Assembly (NCBI RefSeq): GCF_002980555.1
Contig: NZ_PVBT01000003.1
Location: 496,001-560,000, forward strand
From: Phyllobacterium myrsinacearum
Lineage (GTDB): Bacteria > Pseudomonadota > Alphaproteobacteria > Rhizobiales > Rhizobiaceae
Direction: 5' to 3'
Length of the DNA stretch: 64,000 bases
The notes under the pieces: generated by a model
Database searches by the model: none
Seen by the model: only the letters and a program-made list of their open reading frames with translations
What the model was told of the DNA's origin: nothing
Program-made: the position numbers and the translations under genes
In this document: piece by piece, positions 46,898-55,308 of the stretch
Layout: each line of letters starts with the position of its first letter
Numbering within the stretch: position 1 is the stretch's first letter

Positions 46898-47704
46898 ATG
46901 GAAATGGTTCCCTTTGGCGGATCGTTGCTCTATGTCCATGATGGGTTTTCAACGCAGGCGGCGGGTGTGACACGGGTTCTGGTCAGAAACAAAAAAGGCG
47001 GAGGCTATCTGGTCAGTCCGGGCGGCTCGCCTTTGGGGCGCATCGTGCGCTACCTGATCCTGGCGGGCATCATCCTGATGATGATCCCGATCATCCTGCT
47101 CAGCCTGTACCGGCTGCCATTCGTGCATCCGGTTTCCACCTTGATGGTGAAGGACCTCGTGACCTTTTCCGGTTATGACCGGCGCTGGGTGTCCTTGGAC
47201 GAGATTTCCCCGGTACTGGTGCATTCCGTCATGATGTCGGAGGATGCGCGGTTCTGCTTTCACTCCGGCGTCGACTGGGATGCGATGAACCTGGTCATGT
47301 CCGATGCCATGGATGGCGAGCAGACGCGCGGCGCGTCGACGATCACCATGCAGACCGCCAAGAACCTGTTCCTGTGGAACAGCCGGTCCTTCATCCGCAA
47401 GGGCCTGGAAATGCCGCTGGCGATGATGACCGATCTGATCCTGACCAAACGGCGGGTGATGGAAATCTACCTGAATATTGCCGAGTGGGGGCCAGGCATC
47501 TACGGCATCGAGGCGGCGGCGCAGCATCATTTCAAAGTCAGTGCGGCAAGGCTGACGCCGCGCCAGGCGGCGTTTCTGGCGGTAACCCTGCCTAACCCGA
47601 TCGCACGCAATCCGGCGCGGCCGGGCCGGGGTTTGCAGACACTGGCAAGGCTCAATGAACGGCGTGCGCGCGGCGCCGGTGCGTATATTGGTTGTGTCAA
47701 ATAG
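46898..47704 (+). CDS. mtgA: Monofunctional peptidoglycan glycosyltransferase
   Basis: 268 residues: one transmembrane anchor (about 46-68) and a family 51 glycosyltransferase domain with [28 protein letters not shown] and [10 protein letters not shown]. It polymerises lipid II into glycan strands without transpeptidation. The start is set at ATG 46898; an open extension to 46835 has no support. Confidence 0.93.
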   Translation: MEMVPFGGSLLYVHDGFSTQAAGVTRVLVRNKKGGGYLVSPGGSPLGRIVRYLILAGIILMMIPIILLSLYRLPFVHPVSTLMVKDLVTFSGYDRRWVSLDEISPVLVHSVMMSEDARFCFHSGVDWDAMNLVMSDAMDGEQTRGASTITMQTAKNLFLWNSRSFIRKGLEMPLAMMTDLILTKRRVMEIYLNIAEWGPGIYGIEAAAQHHFKVSAARLTPRQAAFLAVTLPNPIARNPARPGRGLQTLARLNERRARGAGAYIGCVK

Positions 47705-47882
47705 ACCCTCTCGCGGCGCAAATCCCGGCATATCGGCATTTGCGACAAAAAATATGCGACTCATGCTGGTCAAAAGCTCTCAAGACGTGTATAGCCCCAG
47801 CCGAACTTTCCGGAATTTTGTCCATTGTGACAGGCTCGATCGGGCCAGCGCCGGATTTTGACTGATTACTGGAGCAGGAACA

Positions 47883-48065
47883 ATGGCTGTACCTAAAAGA
47901 AAAACTTCTCCGTCGAAGCGCGGCATGCGCCGCTCCGCCGACGCGCTGAAGGCCCCGACTTATGTCGAAGACAAGAATTCAGGCGAACTGCGCCGTCCGC
48001 ACCATGTCGATCTGAAGACCGGCATGTATCGCGGCCGTCAGGTTCTGACGCCGAAAGAAGGCTGA
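47883..48065 (+). CDS. rpmF: 50S ribosomal protein L32
   Basis: 60 residues, [18 protein letters not shown], the standard L32 start. Preceded by TGGAGCAGGA and followed by an intrinsic terminator. Confidence 0.97.
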   Translation: MAVPKRKTSPSKRGMRRSADALKAPTYVEDKNSGELRRPHHVDLKTGMYRGRQVLTPKEG

Positions 48066-48090
48066 TCCCTTCCTGGATTTCGTGATAAAG

Positions 48091-48117
48091 AGGACCGGCC
48101 TTGTGCCGGTCTTTTTT
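48091..48117 (+). terminator. Rho-independent terminator after rpmF
   Basis: GACCGGC-CTTGT-GCCGGTC followed by six T residues, 27 bases after the rpmF stop. Confidence 0.92.
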
Positions 48118-48148
48118 GTTTATGACATGCTGATGGGAGACAGATGCC

Positions 48149-48553
48149 GTGATTTCCAATATTCCATTGATGATCGTGCCGCTTGTTGTGTTCAATCTAG
48201 TGGTTGCCGGATTGACGGGTATTGGCGGCGCCGATCCGTGGGCCACGCAGCTCTATTCCATGCAGATGCTGTCGGGCGGCGTATGGCGGATGACACTGGG
48301 CGATCTGATGATCGTGCTGTCGCTGGCGCTGCTGTTCTTCGAGATCATGAAGTCGACGCGCACAAGCAATGCCTCGGTGGTTGACCATCTCCTGTCGACC
48401 TTCGTCTTCGTGGCATTCCTGGTGGAATTCCTTCTGGTTCCCAGTGCCTCGCATTCACTGTTCTTCATTCTGATGGCAATGGCCTTCTTCGATATTCTCG
48501 CCGGTTTCACCGTTTCGCTGCGCTCTGCCGGGCGCGACGTCAACTTTCGCTGA
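48149..48553 (+). CDS. Conserved-type small inner-membrane protein, function unknown
   Basis: 134 residues with four hydrophobic segments (about 5-24, 50-66, 82-98, 103-122) and short charged loops. GTG 48149 has GGGAGA eight bases upstream. I do not recognise a functional family; proteins like this follow rpmF in several rhizobia as far as I recall. Confidence 0.78.
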   Translation: MISNIPLMIVPLVVFNLVVAGLTGIGGADPWATQLYSMQMLSGGVWRMTLGDLMIVLSLALLFFEIMKSTRTSNASVVDHLLSTFVFVAFLVEFLLVPSASHSLFFILMAMAFFDILAGFTVSLRSAGRDVNFR

Positions 48554-48563
48554 TACCATGCAA

Positions 48564-48596
48564 AAACCCCGGCAGATGAGCCATCTGCCGGGGTTT
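48564..48596. terminator. Bidirectional terminator between convergent genes
   Basis: AAACCCCGGCAGATG-AGC-CATCTGCCGGGGTTT, a perfect 15-bp stem with A and T ends that can serve both the membrane-protein gene and the MFS gene. Confidence 0.88.
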
Positions 48597-48612
48597 GATG
48601 TGGGCGGGCCGG

Positions 48613-50115
48613 TCAGGCGGCGATGGCTGCCTTGTCCGGTATGCGCATGACGATGAAGATGGCGAGCGCCGTCACAAGGGTGATCTGCGCCAGAATCTGC
48701 AGGAGCTGGCCGAAGGCTTCGCCATAGGTCTGCAATATGGCTTGCGGGCTGACCGGACCCAACAGGCCCATGGCTGAGGCGATATTGCCGGTTGCCAGCG
48801 TCTGGGCGGCCTGCGCGACATCAGGGCCCGTGCCCAATTTCCAGTTGAGAAGCGCGGTAAGCAGGGCGCTGACAATGGCAAGGGCAATGCCTTCGCCGGC
48901 AATGCGCGTGGTGCTGAAAATACCCGTTGCCATGCCGGCCCGCTCCTTAGGGACGACGCTGACGGCGAGGCCATCCATCAATCCCCAGGGCAGGCTGATG
49001 CCAAAGCCGATCAGGACCAATGCCGGAAGTGTCAGTTCCACCGGCTGGCCCGGCATGCAGCGGCTGAGCCAGAACAGTCCGCCTGCCGAGAGGAGAAGAC
49101 CGGCACTGCACAGGATCGCGGCGGAGAACCAGCGCGTGAGCAGCGCTGCCAGAAACGGCACGATGAGCAGCGGCCCCGACAGGGCAATCATCATCTGCCC
49201 GGTCTGAACCTCGCTGAAGCCCTCCACGCCGATATAGCGGATGGGCAGGAGAATCAGCAGGACGACGAAGGAATAGGCGGGAGCCGCCGCGAGGATCTGC
49301 ACGCCGACAAAACGCGGGTAGCGAAACAGGCTGAGGTCCAGCATCGGCCGTGCCGCGCGCTGTTCGATAATCGCGAAGAGACCGAACACGATGAGGGCGG
49401 CGGCGAGCATGCCGATGACGAGCGGGTGCCCCCAGCCGATATCCGGCGCCTGCAATATGCCGCATGTGAGCAGCGTCAGCGCCAGCGTGAAGCTGATGGC
49501 GCCCGGCCAGTCGATGCCCCTTGCGTCGGGGTCGCGCGATTCCCGCAGCCGGAAAACACCAAGGCCAAACGCAACAAGGGTGATCGGCAGCGTGACGAGG
49601 ATTGCCGCCTGCCAGCCGAAATGGCTGATCAGCGTTCCCGAGAGAATCGGTCCGAAGGACAGGCCAATGCCGAATGTGATGCCGATCATGCTGAAGGCGC
49701 GCGTGCGTTCCTGTCCGTCGAACTCCTGGGCGAGCGCGGCCATGCCGCCGGAAAAGGCGAGGGCACTCGAAAGCCCCTGTGCGGCACGCATGATGTCGAA
49801 CCAGACAAGGCTGGTGACAAGCGACAGCGCCAGCGAGAAAACGGCAAAAAGCGCAAGGCCTGTCAGGAAGACGCGTTTGCGCCCGTAATTGTCGGCGAGC
49901 GCGCCCGCCGCCATCAGGCTGCTGCCGAAGGCCAGCATGAAGCCATTGGTAACCCAGTTGAGTTCGACCGGGCTGCCGCCCAGGGCGCGGGCAATGGCGG
50001 GAAGTGCGACGGCAGGGCCGGTAAAGCTGACGGGCATGGCGAGAGCCGCCAGGCAGACAGCGGTCAGAATCATCAGCTTCTCCGCTGTACCGTGCGGATG
50101 TGTGTGGGCAGTCAT
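48613..50115 (-). CDS. MFS exporter, DHA2 (EmrB/QacA) type
   Basis: 500 residues with about 14 hydrophobic segments. N-W-V-T-N-G-F-M-L-A-F-G and D-N-Y-G-R-K-R-V-F-L-T-G in the first third, and G-I-G-L-S-F-G-P-I-L-S-G (motif C, an exporter mark) later. Probably a drug or toxic-compound efflux pump. Divergent from a LysR gene, the likely regulator; no membrane-fusion partner nearby. Confidence 0.9.
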   Translation of the reverse strand: MTAHTHPHGTAEKLMILTAVCLAALAMPVSFTGPAVALPAIARALGGSPVELNWVTNGFMLAFGSSLMAAGALADNYGRKRVFLTGLALFAVFSLALSLVTSLVWFDIMRAAQGLSSALAFSGGMAALAQEFDGQERTRAFSMIGITFGIGLSFGPILSGTLISHFGWQAAILVTLPITLVAFGLGVFRLRESRDPDARGIDWPGAISFTLALTLLTCGILQAPDIGWGHPLVIGMLAAALIVFGLFAIIEQRAARPMLDLSLFRYPRFVGVQILAAAPAYSFVVLLILLPIRYIGVEGFSEVQTGQMMIALSGPLLIVPFLAALLTRWFSAAILCSAGLLLSAGGLFWLSRCMPGQPVELTLPALVLIGFGISLPWGLMDGLAVSVVPKERAGMATGIFSTTRIAGEGIALAIVSALLTALLNWKLGTGPDVAQAAQTLATGNIASAMGLLGPVSPQAILQTYGEAFGQLLQILAQITLVTALAIFIVMRIPDKAAIAA

Positions 50116-50238
50116 TTTTCACCTGCGGTATTTAAATGTGGGAGGGAATGGTTGAATTCATGATACACAGGCTTTAATCATTGAAAATTGCGCCATACAT
50201 CCCGACATAGCGGACAATATTTCTCTAATAGAGTGGCC

Positions 50239-51138
50239 ATGGATAATCTGAATGGTTTGTTCGCTTTCGTGCGGTCCGCGGAAACGCTGAGTTTCGTTGC
50301 GGCTGGCCGGTCGCTGGGTATTTCGGCTTCGGCGGTTGGAAAAACGATTGCCCGGCTGGAGCAGAACCTGGATGTGCGCCTGTTCCAGCGCAGCACGCGC
50401 CGCATCAGCCTCACCGAAGAGGGGCAGCTGTTCTATGAGCGCTGCCGCCGCATCATCGATGATCTCAATGATGCGGAATCCATGCTGTCGCGCACCAAGG
50501 AAGCGCCGCGCGGGCGCTTGCGTGTGAGCCTGCCGACGATCGGCTACCGTTTCCTGCTGCCGCACCTGCCCGAATTCGAACAGCTCTATCCGGAAATCGA
50601 GCTTGATCTCGATTTCAACGACCAGATCGTCAATGTGATCGAAGAAGGGTTCGATGCCGTCATTCGCAGTGGAGATTTGCCGGATTCATCGCTGATGGCG
50701 CGCCGGCTCGGCCCGTTCCGGCAGGTGCTTGCCGCGTCGTCAGCCTATCTGCAGAGGCGCGGCAGACCGAGGGAATTGCGCGACCTGCAGCATCACGCCT
50801 GTCTGCGCTACCGTTTTCCGACAAGCGGCAAGTTGCAGGACTGGGTCATGGGAGGAGCAGCCCCGGACATTGACCTGCATCTGCCCCCGGCGCTGGTATG
50901 CAACAATATGGAAGCGCTTTATGGCGCGACGGTCCGCGGCCTCGGCATTGCCTATATGCCGGACTTCCTGGTGGCCGATGCGGTGAAGGCGGGTGAACTG
51001 CACACGCTGCTTGACGAATGTCTGGTGCAGACAGGCCAGTTCTGGGTGCTCTGGCCTTCAAACCGGCATCTGTCGCCGAAGCTGCGGGTGTTCGTTGATT
51101 TCATTGCGCCCCGGCTGTTCGCCGGGACACGCCTGTAG
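50239..51138 (+). CDS. LysR family transcriptional regulator
   Basis: 299 residues. M-D-N-L-N-G-L-F-A-F-V-R-S-A-E winged-helix start and C-terminal effector domain with the L-R-V-S-L-P-T region, of the subgroup often paired with MFS or oxidoreductase genes. Start at ATG 50239. Divergent from the DHA2 exporter with a 123-base gap that contains an imperfect ATTGCGC...GCG..CAAT dyad. Confidence 0.92.
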   Translation: MDNLNGLFAFVRSAETLSFVAAGRSLGISASAVGKTIARLEQNLDVRLFQRSTRRISLTEEGQLFYERCRRIIDDLNDAESMLSRTKEAPRGRLRVSLPTIGYRFLLPHLPEFEQLYPEIELDLDFNDQIVNVIEEGFDAVIRSGDLPDSSLMARRLGPFRQVLAASSAYLQRRGRPRELRDLQHHACLRYRFPTSGKLQDWVMGGAAPDIDLHLPPALVCNNMEALYGATVRGLGIAYMPDFLVADAVKAGELHTLLDECLVQTGQFWVLWPSNRHLSPKLRVFVDFIAPRLFAGTRL

Positions 51139-51171
51139 CGCCGCTGCGCTGTTCCAGAACGGGGCTAGCGG

Positions 51172-51609
51172 TCAGCCCTGGCCGCCGTCGGCGATGAAAC
51201 CGGCCGCCTGAATCCCGGCGACAGCGGCAATCTCGTCATTGTCGGATGTATCGCCGGTGATGCCGACCGCGCCGAGAATCTCTCCCTTGGCGTTCTTGAT
51301 GAGAACGCCGCCTGCCACCGGGATGACGCGTCCGCCCGATGCTGCCACCAGCCCCTCGACGAAATGCGGGCGTTCCTTGGCGAATTTTTCAACGGTGCGC
51401 GAGCCGGTGCCGATGGACAGGCCGCCAAATGCCTTGCCGAAAGCGATCTCGAAGCGCAGCAGCGAGGCGCCGTCCTGCTTCTGGAAGGCCTTGAGGTGGC
51501 CGCCGGCATCGAGCACGGCAACGGAGAGCGGACGCATGCCTGCCTCGGTGGCCTTGGCAAGCGCTGCCTTGATGATGGTGTTGGCTTTGGAAAGTGAGAG
51601 TTGAGCCAT
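51172..51609 (-). CDS. GlcG/HbpS-like heme-binding family protein
   Basis: 145 residues. M-A-Q-L-S-L-S-K-A-N start, V-A-V-L-D-A-G-G-H-L-K-A-F and G-G-V-L-I-K-N-A-K-G-E-I-L-G-A-V-G-I-T-G-D are typical of the DUF336/GlcG/HbpS fold, some members of which bind heme or cobalamin or act in stress sensing. No signal peptide. ATG 51609 follows AAGAGGA. Function cannot be assigned further. Confidence 0.88.
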   Translation of the reverse strand: MAQLSLSKANTIIKAALAKATEAGMRPLSVAVLDAGGHLKAFQKQDGASLLRFEIAFGKAFGGLSIGTGSRTVEKFAKERPHFVEGLVAASGGRVIPVAGGVLIKNAKGEILGAVGITGDTSDNDEIAAVAGIQAAGFIADGGQG

Positions 51610-51699
51610 GGTATCCTCTTGGGTTCGTATGGTCATAAAATAGGAAAAGCCGATCCGCCGTGCGAGCCGGATGCTCAGTCAAAACGGATCTGGCCTGGA

Positions 51700-52311
51700 T
51701 TATTTGTCGAGGGAATCGAGCTTGCGCTGCATGGCGGCGATCTGTTCTTTCAGTTCGTCCAGCCCGGTGTCCTTCTTGGCGGTTTCGGCGGCGGGTGTTT
51801 CGTCGGCCTCGGCCGCTCCGGCCGTTTTGTTGAGCGGGAACGGCGTGAACATCCGCATGGCATGCTGCAGCATTTCGGTGTTGCGGCGAACCTGCTCCTC
51901 GACGAGCTTGACCGGCGCACTGATATTCATCATGTCGATCGGCGATTTGCCGAAAGCGGCGGAAAGCTGCTCACGCATGCGTTCCTGTTCCTTGGCAAAG
52001 GCGCTCATGGACTGTTCGAGGAATGTCGGCAGCACCACCTGCATCTGGTCGCCGTAATAGGCGATGAGCTGGCGCAGGAACGGAATCGGCAGCATGTTCT
52101 GCCCATCCTTGTTTTCCAGTTCGAAGATGATCTGGGTCAGGACGGAATGGGTGATGTCTTCGCCGGTCTTGGCGTCCTGAACGGTGAAATCCTCATTGCG
52201 CTTTACCATCTCGGCGAGGTCTTCCAGCGTCACATAGGTGCTCGTGCCGGTATTATAGAGGCGCCGGTTGGCATATTTTTTAATGACGACGTCGCCGGTT
52301 TTTGCTGCCAT
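51700..52311 (-). CDS. phaR: Polyhydroxyalkanoate synthesis repressor
   Basis: 203 residues: PHB/PHA accumulation DNA-binding domain (I-K-K-Y-A-N-R-R-L-Y-N-T-G-T-S-T-Y-V-T-L), then the PHB_acc helical regions and a C-terminal coiled coil (D-E-L-K-E-Q-I-A-A-M-Q-R-K-L). PhaR binds PHB granules and represses phasin and synthesis genes when granules are absent. Divergent from phaA-phaB, whose gap holds palindromes likely to be its or another operator. Confidence 0.95.
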   Translation of the reverse strand: MAAKTGDVVIKKYANRRLYNTGTSTYVTLEDLAEMVKRNEDFTVQDAKTGEDITHSVLTQIIFELENKDGQNMLPIPFLRQLIAYYGDQMQVVLPTFLEQSMSAFAKEQERMREQLSAAFGKSPIDMMNISAPVKLVEEQVRRNTEMLQHAMRMFTPFPLNKTAGAAEADETPAAETAKKDTGLDELKEQIAAMQRKLDSLDK

Positions 52312-52402
52312 CAGAGAACTCCCCAACTCATGTCATCAGACTCAACTGGTCTGAATTTGCGTGCCCGCTTACTGATATGCCAGCGAGGATAGGGGGAAAG
52401 CG

Positions 52403-52425
52403 GCACAAATCAAAGTGATTTGTGC
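52403..52425. promoter_or_regulatory. Perfect palindrome in the phaR-phaA gap
   Basis: GCACAAATCA-AAG-TGATTTGTGC, 10-3-10, midway in the 273-base divergent region. A likely operator for a regulator of phaR and/or phaAB; which protein binds is not known. Confidence 0.6.
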
Positions 52426-52545
52426 GCCGCATCCATCGCGCAGATCATTCCAGCCTTTCTCGGCCCTGCGGGCGATAAATTTGGCTTCGCGGCGAATGCC
52501 CCTTGTCAAACTGCCGCAGGGAGGGAATTCTGTTCGGGAAGCCAA

Positions 52546-53769
<1,224 letters not shown>

Positions 53770-53784
53770 TCTTGCAAGAATGAA

Positions 53785-53812
53785 CACGGGTCCGGCGTTT
53801 GCCGGACCCGTG
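53785..53812 (+). other. Stable stem-loop between phaA and phaB
   Basis: CACGGGTCCGGC-GTTT-GCCGGACCCGTG, a perfect 12-bp stem without a T run, 16 bases after the phaA stop and 88 before phaB. It may protect the phaA message end or tune phaB expression. Confidence 0.6.
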
Positions 53813-53900
53813 CTCTGGCAGCACTAAATTTCCAGGCTGCTGCCACGTCTCTTTTTCAACAACACTAACTTTGATCCAACATGAATTAGGGAGGGGAAAT

Positions 53901-54626
53901 ATGACCAAAACGGCAATCGTCACGGGTGGAACACGGGGTATCGGCGCAGCCATTTCCGTGGCCCTGAAAGCGGCGGGGTACAAGGTCGCGGCAAATTACG
54001 CCGGCAATGATGATGCGGCGAAGAAATTCACGGAAAAAACCGGCATTGCCACCTACAAGTGGGATGTTTCCAACTATGAAGAATGCGCTGCCGGTATTGC
54101 CAGGATTGAGGCTGATCACGGCCCCGTCGCCGTACTGGTCAACAATGCGGGCATCACCCGCGACGCCATGTTTCACAAGATGACCCCAGGTCAATGGGGC
54201 GAAGTGATCAACACCAATCTGACCGGCCTGTTCAACATGACCCATCCGGTATGGACGGGCATGCGCGACCGCAAATTCGGCCGCGTCATCAATATTTCCT
54301 CGATCAACGGGCAAAAGGGCCAGGCCGGACAAGCCAACTATTCCGCGGCCAAGGCCGGGGATATCGGCTTTACCAAGGCATTGGCGCAGGAAGGCGCGCG
54401 TGCGGGGATTACGGTCAATGCCATCTGCCCCGGTTATATCGGAACGGAAATGGTGCGGGCCATCGACGAGAAGGTGCTCAACGAGCGCATCATTCCGCAA
54501 ATCCCGGTCGGACGTCTGGGGGAGCCGGAGGAAATCGCGCGCTGCGTCGTGTTCCTCGCATCGGATGATGCCGGTTTCATCACCGGTTCGACGCTGACCG
54601 CCAATGGCGGGCAATATTTCAGCTGA
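53901..54626 (+). CDS. phaB: Acetoacetyl-CoA reductase
   Basis: 241-residue short-chain dehydrogenase: T-G-G-T-R-G-I-G-A-A-I cofactor loop, N-N-A-G-I-T-R-D, and catalytic Y-S-A-A-K. G-Q-A-G-Q-A-N-Y-S-A-A-K-A-G and N-A-I-C-P-G-Y-I-G-T-E-M-V are PhaB marks. It reduces acetoacetyl-CoA with NADPH to (R)-3-hydroxybutyryl-CoA. GGGAGGGG precedes the ATG. The PHB synthase phaC is not in the window. Confidence 0.95.
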   Translation: MTKTAIVTGGTRGIGAAISVALKAAGYKVAANYAGNDDAAKKFTEKTGIATYKWDVSNYEECAAGIARIEADHGPVAVLVNNAGITRDAMFHKMTPGQWGEVINTNLTGLFNMTHPVWTGMRDRKFGRVINISSINGQKGQAGQANYSAAKAGDIGFTKALAQEGARAGITVNAICPGYIGTEMVRAIDEKVLNERIIPQIPVGRLGEPEEIARCVVFLASDDAGFITGSTLTANGGQYFS

Positions 54627-54641
54627 TCGGAAGCAAATCAG

Positions 54642-54677
54642 ACGCCGCCGCGGGCCGGAAACGGTCGGCGGCGTTTT
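54642..54677 (+). terminator. Rho-independent terminator after phaB
   Basis: ACGCCGCCG arm and CGGCGGCGT arm with an inner CCG-GAAA-CGG, followed by TTTGTTTTG. Confidence 0.82.
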
Positions 54678-54797
54678 GTTTTGTGCGGCGGCGATTCCCG
54701 ATACTCGCGGCCAAAGGTTAACGGCGCTGCCTGAATCTTGTCCTATTTCCTTCCCGTGCGTTCGGTGATTGGTGCGGCTCCCGCGCCTTCAGCACAA

Positions 54798-54884
54798 GAT
54801 GTAGCCGTGAACAAAACGGGAAAGAATGCAAAGCGCTGATTCGTCGCTGATTCGTTCTTCCTTTGATCGAAGTGTTAATGGAAC
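54798..54884 (+). repeat. Direct repeat, copy 1 (87 bp)
   Basis: Runs from GATGTAGCCGTGAACAAAAC to TTAATGGAAC. Aligned without gaps to copy 2 at a distance of 282 bases. It includes the tandem GCTGATTCGTC-GCTGATTCGTTC. Weaker similarity extends upstream to CCAAAGGTTAA at 54711, so the ancestral unit was about 175 bases. No coding frame. Confidence 0.85.
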
Positions 54885-55079
54885 GGGACGCGCGGAGCCC
54901 GGATTCCTTAACTAACTATAAGGAAATATTACGATTTCCTTAACCGGGCAAAAAACCGGTTGACGCTGGAACGCCGGTTTTCGCACCGGCAAGCCAAAGG
55001 TTAATGCGGATGAACGGATTCAATGAAATCCTGCCCTTGACGATTCAGCATCTTGTGCGACTCATACCACGGAAAGCTA

Positions 55080-55166
55080 GATGTGGCCGTGAACAAAGCA
55101 GGAATCTGGTCCTATAGCTGATTCGTCGCTGATTCGTTCTGCTCGCGTTCTATTTCTTAATGGAAC
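55080..55166 (+). repeat. Direct repeat, copy 2 (87 bp)
   Basis: Second copy, starting GATGTGGCCGTGAACAAAGC and ending TTAATGGAAC, with the same internal tandem GCTGATTCGTC-GCTGATTCGTTC at the same offset; the upstream partner CCAAAGGTTAA is at 54994. The 54.64-55.3 kb gap also holds 11 GANTC sites and two GC hairpins near 54942-54990. Confidence 0.85.
55136..55150 (+). promoter_or_regulatory. Possible LexA (SOS) box in repeat copy 2
   Basis: Exact GTTC-N7-GTTC, about 160 bases before the helicase start. Copy 1 has GTTC-N7-GATC at the same place. One or two such matches are expected by chance in 64 kb, so this is only a candidate. Confidence 0.35.
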
Positions 55167-55308
55167 ACTCCGTGAATCGGTTCGCAATTGTTTATCTTGA
55201 GGTCGCCGCATACTTTCTGTCTGATACCGATAGTGCTATCGGATAGAGCATGCCCGGCATGCCTTGCTGGTTCTGGTAAGGCCGTCGTGCCGGTGTTGGA
55301 TATTTTTG

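Noticed and set aside
54640-55308. CRISPR-like array in the repeat region
   Set aside because: Only two long copies with diverged spacing; no regular short repeats or cas genes.
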